Assembly: GCA_964482235.1 (NCBI GenBank)
Contig: CAYZWU010000007.1
Span: 62,001-126,000 of the forward strand
Length of the DNA stretch: 64,000 bases
Origin: CAYZWU01 sp964482235
Lineage (GTDB): Bacteria > Planctomycetota > B15-G4 > CAYZWU01
Direction: 5' to 3'
Shown here piece after piece: positions 21,058-29,256 of the stretch (positions are counted from its first letter, which is position 1; every line of letters begins with the position of its first letter). The translations under genes and the position numbers were made by a program. The notes below the pieces were generated by a model that worked only from the letters and a program-made list of their open reading frames with translations, made no database searches and had not been told where the DNA came from.

Positions 21058-21262
21058 GGGTTTCTACTGATGGAAAATTGAGGCTGGAGAGCTGTTTTTG
21101 GATGATTCGGCCGGACGGTTTGCTATTATTACAAAATACGTTTTCATGCGAAAAATACGTAATTTACAGATAGTCCGTTACTGATCGTTGTACCTTGATC
21201 TATACGCTGTGTGTCCTGATAAATGGATCGAGGAACAACATCGAACGAGGAGCCCGGCACCA

Positions 21263-21919
21263 ATGACTCTCAAGCGTTGCCTTTTTGCTTTGGTTCTCAC
21301 TATCTTCCTTTCCGGCAGCCTGTTCGCTCACTCTTCCGTCACAACATCCCTTTTTGGCCTCGCTCGTCCCGGCGCCTTCAAGGTTGTGATGATCCTCGAT
21401 TGCGAGGGCAACCTCGACTTCGAGGTCATTGACGACGAGATCATCCGCCTCGTCAAGACGGATCTGAGCAGCCGCTGCCGACTGGCCAAGAAGGAGTGGA
21501 GCACGGCAAAGAAGGAGTGGCAGAAGAAGTTCCCCGATGTCCGCTTCAACGCACCGAAGCCGATCACGCCCAAGGTCACCGTGGTGAAGAAGGGTTTCCA
21601 CAGCAAGGACGAGGCCCGAAGCGATCTCACGGAGCTTCGCGCCGGCGGCCCCTACTGCATCTATCAGGTGCTGCGTGGCGAGGAGAAACGGGTCGAGATC
21701 GATCAGTGCAGCAAGATCCCCGGGATCAAGTACACCCTCGAGAATGAGTATCATCAGGCGATGCAGAACTGGCTTGTGGCAAAAGCCGAGTTCGAGAAGG
21801 AAAACTCGGACCTGGCCTTCGACCAGGCCGCGCCGGCCAAGGTCTCGCTCAAGATCCTCAAGAACAAGATCAAGACCATGGACAAGGCCAACGACCTTGT
21901 GGTGAAGTACGACAAGTAG
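21263..21919 (+). CDS. Exported protein of unknown function
   Basis: 218 residues from the ATG at 21263. Clear signal peptide ending near FAHS (residue 23). The mature part is rich in Lys and Glu with several long helical stretches (for example KKEWSTAKKEWQKKF), two well-separated cysteines and no recognised domain. Preceded by about 200 bases of AT-rich sequence that probably contains its promoter and followed by a strong terminator, so it is likely a single-gene transcript. Confidence 0.7.
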   Translation: MTLKRCLFALVLTIFLSGSLFAHSSVTTSLFGLARPGAFKVVMILDCEGNLDFEVIDDEIIRLVKTDLSSRCRLAKKEWSTAKKEWQKKFPDVRFNAPKPITPKVTVVKKGFHSKDEARSDLTELRAGGPYCIYQVLRGEEKRVEIDQCSKIPGIKYTLENEYHQAMQNWLVAKAEFEKENSDLAFDQAAPAKVSLKILKNKIKTMDKANDLVVKYDK

Positions 21920-21980
21920 CCCGGTCCCGGCGGCACGGTATCGCGCGGAGCCGCATTCCTTACCGGAATATGAAACAGCC

Positions 21981-22018
21981 AAGTCCGGATCAACTTGCTG
22001 ATCCGGACTTTTTTTTTA
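21981..22018 (+). terminator. Strong Rho-independent terminator
   Basis: Twelve-base perfect stem AAGTCCGGATCA/TGATCCGGACTT with a six-base loop, running directly into a tract of nine T. It ends the 21263-21919 transcript. Confidence 0.92.
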
Positions 22019-22190
22019 CCCGTTCCCGTTCCCCGCTCCCCGATTCTCGATAACAGCAGGCCCGACTGCAATCCCCGGCAGCGGATTACGACATCCGTCA
22101 TTCATTGCCGTCCAGCTTCTCGTGTTGAAAATGCTTCGTTGGCAATCTTGCTTTCACGGGCTGGGAGCGGGAGGGGGAATCGGGAACGGG
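22018..22190. repeat. C-rich/G-rich imperfect inverted repeats in a 361-base gap
   Basis: The gap between 21919 and 22281 holds, besides the terminator, a C-rich run (22018-22046, words CCCGTTCCCGTT and CCCCGATTC) and a G-rich run (22158-22190, words GAATCGGG and AACGGG) that are partly complementary. They could fold over the 110 bases between them. No gene seen in the gap. Confidence 0.4.
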
Positions 22191-22280
22191 AAAAAGACAC
22201 GGAGTCAGAGCTCACGTCGAGGAGAGAAAGGAACCACGGGGATGAGGCTGCCTGTTGAGGTACAAACTCGATCGGTAAAA

Positions 22281-22709
22281 TTAATGACCGGCGCCGACGA
22301 CTCCGATCACGGAAATCGTGATGAGCAGGGCGACCCAGAGCGCCATCAGGGCCCAGAGAACCTGCTTCGGCTTCTGGAGCAGAAAGGCGATGGCAGCCGC
22401 GATCAGCGCAGGCATGGCCACCGTACCTCCGATGACCAGGCCGAACTGGGTGAAACCGTCGCCGCAGGTGAAGTTCTTCATCCAGAAGTGCCCGCCCGGA
22501 AACTCGCCGCCGCCCGCTTTCCAGACCTCCTCGGCGGTCTTTCCATCCCAGATGGCAGAGAAGAGGAAATGGGGGTTCAGCACGTTGTTGTCCACGTTGG
22601 CCATGGCGAGCATCGGACCCATGGTGCAGATCAGAGCGGAGACGATGCAGAGCCAGTAGACGATCTCGCCGTAGAGGATCTGAGCCTTCGGCATCTTGGG
22701 GATTTCCAT
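22281..22709 (-). CDS. Small membrane protein adjacent to a TauE/SafE permease
   Basis: 142 residues with two helices at about 15-38 and two closely spaced helices after about 85; the loop between contains GGHFWMKNFTCGDGFTQFG. Sits 15 bases after the TauE/SafE-type gene and is surely co-transcribed. Small membrane partners beside TauE/SafE genes occur in other genomes, but I cannot assign a family with certainty. Confidence 0.6.
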   Translation of the reverse strand: MEIPKMPKAQILYGEIVYWLCIVSALICTMGPMLAMANVDNNVLNPHFLFSAIWDGKTAEEVWKAGGGEFPGGHFWMKNFTCGDGFTQFGLVIGGTVAMPALIAAAIAFLLQKPKQVLWALMALWVALLITISVIGVVGAGH

Positions 22710-22724
22710 CAGTTTCTGCTCCCT

Positions 22725-23825
22725 CTAGTCTTTTCTTGCACCGGGAATCTTGCCTGTCAGGGCCAGGACGACTGCGATCATGATGATGACGAACACGGAG
22801 ATCGTGAGCGCTGTCGGAACCTCGTCGATCACACCCAGGACGTTCAAGCCCTTGGCCACGAGGCCGTAGCTGGTGAAGAACATCACACCGATCAGGAGGT
22901 ACCGGATGAAGCCGGCCTTGATCTTGAGCAGGATGTAGGCGCCGACGAGACCACCCAGGACCTGTCCCACGAGCCAGGGGGCGGCGAAGAGCGGGATGAT
23001 GGCGCCGGTCAGCAGGTAGGGCCAGAGAGCCACGCAGTCGCCCATGCCGAGGAGCACGCCGCTGCAGGCCGCAGCCACCTTGAGCGGAACGGCCATGACG
23101 AGGTTGAGGGCCGGCACGATCGCCCATCCGGCCCCCAGGCCGAAGAAGCCTGATAGCATTCCCACGCAGACCACCACGATGAGGAGCAGCCACGCCCGGG
23201 TCAGCTTGTACTCGATCACCTTGTCCATGGAGGCTTCGTAGTAGGGCTGGGTCAGGTTGAGCTTCTCGGTGAACTTGTCGACCTTCTTGACCGTGGGCCA
23301 CTCGATCTTCTGGCCGCCGAAGATGAAGTAGCAGGCGAGGCCGATGATGATGAGCCCGAGGGCCATCCGGATCAGTCCTTCACCCGTGTCTCCCAGCTTC
23401 TCGGCAACGACGATGGCACCCTGGGCGCCGGCGAAGGCGCCGATGCCGTAGGCCGTGGCCGCGAGGATGCAGAGCTTGAGGTTTGCCAGCCCCCGCTTCA
23501 TGAACGGCCCCGTGGAAACGAGACCGCTGAACATCGCCACGATGAGACCGGTGGCCCTCACGATGAGGCTGTCCACCGATGTGAATGCCAGCATGATCGG
23601 CGTGAAGAGCACGCCGCCTCCGATCCCGCCCATCACGGCGATGATGGCGATGGCAAAGCTCAGCATGAACGATCCGAAAAGGATCCAGAAGATGTTCCAG
23701 GCCGAAACACCGCCGTCAGGTGTTTCGATACCAGTGGAAATAAGGGCCAGGCCGACATAGGAAATGACCAGGATGCCGATCATCACCTCGATCTCGATAA
23801 AGGGGCTCTTGAGGAACCTGTTCAT
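22725..23825 (-). CDS. TauE/SafE-family membrane permease (sulfite/sulfonate-type anion exporter)
   Basis: 366 residues with about eight or nine hydrophobic segments and the two related halves characteristic of TauE/SafE: GGIGGGVLFTPIM (about residues 66-78) in the first half and FFGLGAGWAIVPALN in the second. A roughly 60-residue polar loop separates the halves. The family moves sulfite, organosulfonates or related anions; the substrate here is unknown. First gene of a two-gene unit. Confidence 0.82.
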   Translation of the reverse strand: MNRFLKSPFIEIEVMIGILVISYVGLALISTGIETPDGGVSAWNIFWILFGSFMLSFAIAIIAVMGGIGGGVLFTPIMLAFTSVDSLIVRATGLIVAMFSGLVSTGPFMKRGLANLKLCILAATAYGIGAFAGAQGAIVVAEKLGDTGEGLIRMALGLIIIGLACYFIFGGQKIEWPTVKKVDKFTEKLNLTQPYYEASMDKVIEYKLTRAWLLLIVVVCVGMLSGFFGLGAGWAIVPALNLVMAVPLKVAAACSGVLLGMGDCVALWPYLLTGAIIPLFAAPWLVGQVLGGLVGAYILLKIKAGFIRYLLIGVMFFTSYGLVAKGLNVLGVIDEVPTALTISVFVIIMIAVVLALTGKIPGARKD

Positions 23826-23906
23826 CCACCTTCTCCTCTTTTTCGCTGATAAGAGAGGCTTTTCCTAACATATGGGAAAAGTCAAGTCAACGCGAACCGG
23901 GGAGAT

Positions 23907-25334
23907 TCAGCGAATATAACCGAGCGACTTGAGGCGCTCCCGAAGCTCGTCATCCATCTCGTCGGAGTTCAGGTCGATGTTCCGGACCGTGTCCGACTCC
24001 ATCATGCTGTTGAAAACCTCCTCCATCCGGCGCACGATCTCCGGTTTCGCCTTTGCGAGATTGTTCTCTTCGAGAGGGTCGGCCTGAAGGTCGTAAAGCT
24101 GCACCCTTGAAGGTGTTGGCATGAGCGGGGGGCGTCCTTTCGGCGGGGGTCCCACCACCTTGATGTACTTGTAGCCCAGCCACCTGACGAAGATCCTCTG
24201 CGGGCCGTTGCTCGTGGCGCCGCCGAAGGCCACGCGATGGGTCGTCTCTTCGCCCCTCATCATGGGAAGCAGGCTGGCTCCCTTGAATGCCTGTTCGTGG
24301 GTGACACCGAGGATCTCGGCGATGGTGGGCATCACGTCCATCAGCCTGGACTGCAGCGCGACCTTCTTGACAGGATACGATTCACGAGGGTTCCGGATGA
24401 TGAGCGGCACGCGAACCTGGTTTTCACGCAGGGAGTGGCCGTGGCTCCCGCTGTGTCCGGGATAATGCTCTCCCAGCTCCTCGCCGTGGTCGCTGGTGAC
24501 AACGACCAGCGTCCGGTCCTTGAGCCCGAGCTCCTCGAGACAGTCGAGGAAAGACGCGACGTGGCGGTCGCTCTCCAGAACCCCGCCGTCGTAGAGCGCC
24601 TGCAGATATCTCAGCTCGGCGTCGTTGAAGGCATCGCATTCCTTGTTGAACTGCGGGATCCTGTCCACCGTGAAAACATCGCCCACACGTCCCGGGCTCA
24701 TGCCGTGGGTGAATGATCTGCGGTCGTAGGGCGTGTGAGGCTCGTAGGTATGGATGAAGAGAAAGAACTTCTCATTCCTGTGCTTCTCGATCCATTCCCT
24801 TGCCAGGCGGAAAGTCTTCTCGATTCCGCCGGAGGGCCGGGGATCGCGAGGGGAGCCGGTTCCTCGCGGATCGGATTGGCCTTCCTCCTCGTGATAGTCG
24901 GAGAAGCCGCGGTCGATGCCGTAGAAGCGGGAGACCAGCCCGCCTTCCGTCACTGCCGCCGTGGTGAATCCCGCCTTTCTTATCGATTCGACGAACGACA
25001 GTTTCAATCCCCCGTTATTCTGGTCGAAGACTTCGGCGGTGGGCGGGCATCCCGAGAAGAGGTTCACCACCGAAGGGAGCGTCCATGGCGCGAACGAGAC
25101 CGTCTTCTCGAAAAGCACGCCTTCCCCGGCAAGCTTCGAGAGAGCGGGCGCCGTCTCCCGCTCGTAGCCGTAACACGAGAGATGGTCGGCCCGGAGAGTA
25201 TCGAGAACAATGAGCACAGCCCCCTGGAGTTCCTCCTCCTCTCCGTTGAAGAAGAGCAGCCAGATTGTCGCGATCAGAATGACGATCACCGTAAACGCCG
25301 GCCAGATCGTTCCGCCCCGAGCCGATTGCTTCAT
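23907..25334 (-). CDS. Membrane-anchored sulfatase/alkaline-phosphatase-superfamily protein lacking the formylglycine cysteine
   Basis: 475 residues; the ATG at 25334 has an aagga site (a GTG lies one codon upstream). One N-terminal helix (about 13-30) anchors a periplasmic catalytic domain: VLIVLDTLRADH supplies metal-binding Asp, and VVTSDHGEELGEH with GHSGSHGH supplies the distal metal ligands. At the position of the sulfatase CxPxR there is FAPWTLPS, so Thr rather than a formylglycine cysteine is the likely nucleophile, as in phosphotransferase branches of the superfamily. The C-terminal LYDLQADPLEENNLA is typical of sulfatases. The substrate is unknown. Confidence 0.82.
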   Translation of the reverse strand: MKQSARGGTIWPAFTVIVILIATIWLLFFNGEEEELQGAVLIVLDTLRADHLSCYGYERETAPALSKLAGEGVLFEKTVSFAPWTLPSVVNLFSGCPPTAEVFDQNNGGLKLSFVESIRKAGFTTAAVTEGGLVSRFYGIDRGFSDYHEEEGQSDPRGTGSPRDPRPSGGIEKTFRLAREWIEKHRNEKFFLFIHTYEPHTPYDRRSFTHGMSPGRVGDVFTVDRIPQFNKECDAFNDAELRYLQALYDGGVLESDRHVASFLDCLEELGLKDRTLVVVTSDHGEELGEHYPGHSGSHGHSLRENQVRVPLIIRNPRESYPVKKVALQSRLMDVMPTIAEILGVTHEQAFKGASLLPMMRGEETTHRVAFGGATSNGPQRIFVRWLGYKYIKVVGPPPKGRPPLMPTPSRVQLYDLQADPLEENNLAKAKPEIVRRMEEVFNSMMESDTVRNIDLNSDEMDDELRERLKSLGYIR

Positions 25335-25588
25335 CACTCGTCCTTGATTTACCGGTGGCCTTTAACTCAAAAACGGTCCGTCTCAAAAGAAAACAAACTT
25401 CTACAACGGGCTGTCAAATACTTTGTTACGACGCGGAGCCGCCCTTTTTTTTGCTTCAATAACCTCGACAAGTGCTATAACATTACAGGATTGTTCGAAA
25501 TAGAGGAAGCAAGAGCCCGGGATCTTATTTGACTTTCATCTTTTCATTGTTCATTTCTACTTGGTCAATCCTTGTGAGGCGGATATTT

Positions 25589-26815
25589 ATGAAGAGCGTC
25601 CTGTCACTCCTTTGCCTATTCCTCCTGCCTGCTATTGCTCTCCCTGCAGATGAACCGATCATCGTGGATCACGACTGCATCGACCTCACCCTCATCCCCG
25701 AGGAGTGGATCGATCACACCAAGAGCGTGCTGCATATCGCCTACGGCCACACGTCCCACGGAAGCCAGGTCACCGACGGGATGACCGGGCTGGTCAGCTT
25801 CACCGGAGGCTGCGGCGGTCCGATCTACGCCTGGAACAACGGCGGCACGGGCGGCGCCCTCGATCTTCACGACAACGCAATGGGCGGCGACTGCGGATAC
25901 TATCCCGACTGGGTGAACAACACGCGCAGCTATCTCGACGATCCGGCCAACGCCGACTGCAACGTGATCATCTGGTCGTGGTGCGGCCAGCACTCCGATT
26001 ACTCCGAGCAGGACATGATCGACAAGTACCTCGCGCCCATGACGCAGCTCGAGATCGATTATCCCGGCGTGAAGTTCGTCTACATGACCGGACACGTGGA
26101 GTACACGAAGAAGCAGAACACCGACGCGCGGAACCAGCAGATCCGCGACTACTGCATCGCCAACAACAAGATCCTCTACGACTTCGCCCACATCGAGAGC
26201 TACAATCCGGACAAGACGTTCTACGAGTACGTGGACGACACCTGCAACTACTTCGACCAGCAGCTGGTCTACCAGGGCAACTGGGCCGTGGAGTGGCAGA
26301 ATGCGCACGTCAAGGACGTGGAGTGGTACGACTGTCCCTGCGCGCACAGCGAGGCGCTCAACGGGAACCAGAAAACCTATGCCGCATGGTGGCTCTGGGC
26401 GAGGCTGGCCGGGTGGCCCGGCGCCGAGACGCTTGCCTGCGACCGAACCCAGATGTCGGCCAACTCCGGCGGCACGGCGAACTTCTCCCTCGACGCCGGC
26501 GTGGTCTACGGCAACAGGCTCTACATGCTCTGCGGAACGCTCAGCGGAACCGATCCGGGAACCCTCCTTCCCGGCGGCCTGGAAACGATCCCGATCAACC
26601 AGGATTCCTTTTCCAACTACATCGTCAACCACATGTACCTCCCGAATTTCAGCGGATTCCAGGGAGTGCTGGACGGCCAGGGAAAGGCCTCGGCTGTCCT
26701 CAGCTTCTTCACGCCGCACCCCGGCCTGATCGGGAAGACGATGCATTACGCCTTCTGCACGCGGAATCCCTGGGATTTCGCCTCCAATGCAACGGCCATC
26801 GATCTTGTCCAGTGA
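25589..26815 (+). CDS. Exported protein with GHTSHGSQ motif and shared C-terminal beta-sandwich domain
   Basis: 408 residues from the ATG at 25589. Signal peptide 1-19. The N-terminal domain (about 25-285) has a Ser/His-rich IAYGHTSHGSQ motif, IIWSWCGQHSDYS, VYMTGHVEY and ILYDFAHIE, a strand-motif pattern that recalls SGNH-like hydrolases, but the catalytic residues are not proven. Residues about 290-408 are the C-terminal domain shared with the selenoprotein at 15673-16860 (both have GTxPG, LPGG, PxNxD and PWDFASN). Upstream is a 251-base AT-rich divergent promoter region; a large hairpin follows the gene. Confidence 0.68.
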   Translation: MKSVLSLLCLFLLPAIALPADEPIIVDHDCIDLTLIPEEWIDHTKSVLHIAYGHTSHGSQVTDGMTGLVSFTGGCGGPIYAWNNGGTGGALDLHDNAMGGDCGYYPDWVNNTRSYLDDPANADCNVIIWSWCGQHSDYSEQDMIDKYLAPMTQLEIDYPGVKFVYMTGHVEYTKKQNTDARNQQIRDYCIANNKILYDFAHIESYNPDKTFYEYVDDTCNYFDQQLVYQGNWAVEWQNAHVKDVEWYDCPCAHSEALNGNQKTYAAWWLWARLAGWPGAETLACDRTQMSANSGGTANFSLDAGVVYGNRLYMLCGTLSGTDPGTLLPGGLETIPINQDSFSNYIVNHMYLPNFSGFQGVLDGQGKASAVLSFFTPHPGLIGKTMHYAFCTRNPWDFASNATAIDLVQ

Positions 26816-26821
26816 GATGAC

Positions 26822-26897
26822 CCCGGCGCTGCAAGGAAACGTCGGCCCGGAGCGCGGGAACACGCGCCTCTGTTCGACGTTTTTTTGCAGCGCCGGG
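26822..26897 (+). terminator. Large terminator-like hairpin
   Basis: A 23-base stem (26822-26844 with 26875-26897; 21 Watson-Crick pairs and two G-T), with a nested GCGCG/CGCGC hairpin inside. The second arm contains a run of seven T. Placed seven bases after the 26815 stop; it probably ends that transcript, although it is longer than a typical terminator. Confidence 0.6.
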
Positions 26898-26964
26898 AAG
26901 ACTATCTCTTAGAATGGCGCCTGTGAAAAGGTGCCGTTCGGAGGAGAGAGAGAGATAGGATTTC

Positions 26965-27549
26965 ATGCCCCTCGCATTCGAATCACTGAACCAAGGGTCC
27001 GTTGCATTCGGTTTCTTCAACATCGAATCGGACATGCTGCTGCTCGAGAACAGCTTCTTCTTCGCCGATGACTTCTGCGAGCTTCTCGCCGGGGCGGCGG
27101 CAGGGAAGGACGGCGAGGCTTACGACGATTCCCGGACCGGATACATGATTCACGATCCGGCCGGGATCGGCGACCTGGCCGGCGCGATCCACGGGATGAG
27201 CCACGAGGGATTCATCGGAGAGCTCTACCGCCGCTTCCCCTTTCCCGAGGATCCCGAGGCGTTCCGGCAGAAGCTGGAAGGCCTGGCCGGCCGCGAGCTC
27301 GTGATCTCGCTCATCGGGAAGTACGGCGGCGAAGTCGAGATCCCCTTCCACATCGACGCCGATGGAAAGGAAGTGCGCATCGGCGGCCTGAGGTTCGACC
27401 GGTCCGTCTTTCAGGAGATGGTCCGCTACGTCTGGCACGGGGGGTACCCGCGCTGGGAGTACGACCTGACGCCCTGGTACGCCGAGGAGATGAAAAAAGC
27501 GGTGGCACGAAGCACCCATCCCGTGTATGAAGGCATGAAGTTTTACTAG
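26965..27549 (+). CDS. Conserved-looking cytoplasmic protein of unknown function
   Basis: 194 residues, no signal peptide or transmembrane helix, codon use like its neighbours. Features include GFFNIESDMLLLENSFFFA near the N terminus and a C-terminal VWHGGYPRWEYDLTPWYAEEM segment rich in Trp and Tyr. A gaggagagag ribosome-site region precedes the ATG. I do not recognise the family; the MBL-fold nuclease gene begins 92 bases downstream on the same strand. Confidence 0.6.
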   Translation: MPLAFESLNQGSVAFGFFNIESDMLLLENSFFFADDFCELLAGAAAGKDGEAYDDSRTGYMIHDPAGIGDLAGAIHGMSHEGFIGELYRRFPFPEDPEAFRQKLEGLAGRELVISLIGKYGGEVEIPFHIDADGKEVRIGGLRFDRSVFQEMVRYVWHGGYPRWEYDLTPWYAEEMKKAVARSTHPVYEGMKFY

Positions 27550-27641
27550 CATGCTCGTGTCGGGGAGTCGGCCCCGGCTTCTTCCGGTCCTGTTTCGAAT
27601 CCGTCACGTCAAGGGACCGGATCATGGGGGCAGGCAGAGGA

Positions 27642-29228
27642 ATGCACATCACATTTCATGGTGCGGTTCGCCAGGTCACCGGTTCGGCACATCTCGTTTC
27701 CCATGGCGAGGATCGTATTCTCCTCGAATGCGGTCTGTTCCAGGGGCGCCGCCGCGAGGCGGCCGAGAGGAACCGGACGCTCTCCTTCGATCCCCGCCTC
27801 GTGACCAACGTGGCCCTGTCGCACGCGCACATCGATCACTCCGGCCGTCTGCCCGTGCTGGCCCGCGGCGGTTTCAGCGGGCGGATTTTCTGCACGCGGG
27901 CCACGGCCTCGGCGGCCCGGTACCTTCTCCTCGACAGCGCGCACATCCAGGAGACGGACGCCCGCTATCTCAACTACAAATCGGTGCGCTCCTTCCTGGC
28001 CCGGCTGAAGGGGGAGGACCGGAAGAACGGCGTCACCACGCGGGAGCTGCGCGCCATCAAGAAGCTCCTCAAGAAGGACAAGCACGAGATAGACGAAGAG
28101 GCGATCAACGAGGTGGTGCGCCGCTACAAGCTAGACTACGTGAAGCCTCTCTACATGCGGGAGGACGCGGAGCGGGCGATCGAGCGTCTCGACGGTTTTT
28201 CCTACGGCGAGGAGGTCGGCATCGGGCGGGGGCTGACCGTTCGCTTTCACGATGCCGGGCACATCCTCGGTTCGGCCTTCGTGGTCCTGAAGGCCGCGTT
28301 GCCGGGACGGCAGCGGACCGTGTTCTTCAGCGGCGACATGGGGCGGTTCGACAAGCCGATCATCGAGGATCCGACGCTCGAATTTCCGGAAGAGGATCGG
28401 GACGTGGACCTCATGGTCCTGGAGAGCACCTACGGCAACAGGGAGCACGGCCCCGTGATCACCCTGAAGGAGCGCCTCGGCCGCGTCATCAGCGAGACGG
28501 TGGAGCGAGGCGGTTCGTGCATCATCCCGTCCTTCGCCTTCGGCCGCACGCAGGAGATCCTCTACTTCCTCCACGAGCTCTACAACGAGCGGGCCGTGCC
28601 CAAGGTGCCGGTCTTCGTGGACAGCCCCCTGGCGGTGAACCTCACCAGGGTTTTCGGCGAGCATCCCGAGGTCTATGACAGCGAGACCCACGGCACGTTT
28701 CTCGAGAAGGGGAAGAACCCCTTCTCCTTCCCCCAGATCCGCTTCGTGAAGGATCTGCCCGAATCGATGGCCCTGATGAAGCGGAAGGAGCCTCACGTGG
28801 TGATCGCCGGATCAGGGATGTGCGAGGCCGGCCGCGTGCTGCACCACTTCCGCTACAAGATCCACGACGAGCGGAATACCGTTCTCGTTGTCGGCTACAT
28901 GGCGGCCAACACGCTGGGGCGGCGCCTGCTCGAGCTCGGCAGGCAGTACGAGGAGTCGGACCGCTTCGGCAAGCCGCCCCTGCTCGGCTTCCTGGGCAAG
29001 AAGTATCCCCTTGCCGCGCGCGTCGAGGAGCTGGGAGGCTTCAGCGCCCACGCCGACTGCAACGAGCTTCTGCGCCTCGTCAAGGAGTCGAACCTGCGGA
29101 TCAGGCGGATCGCCCTCGTGCATGGCGAGGAGGACCAGAGCCTGGCCCTTGCCGAGCGGCTGCGCGCCGAGGGTTTCGACGTGGTCGTGCCCAGGCTGGG
29201 AGAGACGATCCCAGTTGATGGAGAGTGA
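27642..29228 (+). CDS. MBL-fold/beta-CASP RNA-processing nuclease
   Basis: 528 residues from the ATG at 27642, which gives the family-typical start MHITFHGAVRQVTGS (a start at 27624 is also open). Metallo-beta-lactamase motif 2 is ALSHAHIDHSGRLP; later metal ligands occur in HDAGHILGSA and FFSGDMG. The beta-CASP insert lies around residues 230-420 (IPSFAFGRTQEILYFL, GSGMCEAGRVLHH), and the C-terminal GGFSAHADCNELL is the RMMBL segment. Such proteins are cytoplasmic Zn-dependent endo/exoribonucleases of the CPSF73/YsgC type. The 3' end precedes the next gene by 28 bases. Confidence 0.88.
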   Translation: MHITFHGAVRQVTGSAHLVSHGEDRILLECGLFQGRRREAAERNRTLSFDPRLVTNVALSHAHIDHSGRLPVLARGGFSGRIFCTRATASAARYLLLDSAHIQETDARYLNYKSVRSFLARLKGEDRKNGVTTRELRAIKKLLKKDKHEIDEEAINEVVRRYKLDYVKPLYMREDAERAIERLDGFSYGEEVGIGRGLTVRFHDAGHILGSAFVVLKAALPGRQRTVFFSGDMGRFDKPIIEDPTLEFPEEDRDVDLMVLESTYGNREHGPVITLKERLGRVISETVERGGSCIIPSFAFGRTQEILYFLHELYNERAVPKVPVFVDSPLAVNLTRVFGEHPEVYDSETHGTFLEKGKNPFSFPQIRFVKDLPESMALMKRKEPHVVIAGSGMCEAGRVLHHFRYKIHDERNTVLVVGYMAANTLGRRLLELGRQYEESDRFGKPPLLGFLGKKYPLAARVEELGGFSAHADCNELLRLVKESNLRIRRIALVHGEEDQSLALAERLRAEGFDVVVPRLGETIPVDGE

Positions 29229-29256
29229 TTCCGAAGTCACGCCGGTGGAGGAGAGG

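Noticed and set aside
22018..22190. C-rich/G-rich runs as an origin or functional RNA
   Set aside because: Pairing is imperfect and low-complexity, and no further support was seen.
28888..29256. Upstream start of the FAD oxidoreductase
   Set aside because: Lies inside the nuclease gene in another frame; the Tat signal and ribosome site support 29257.
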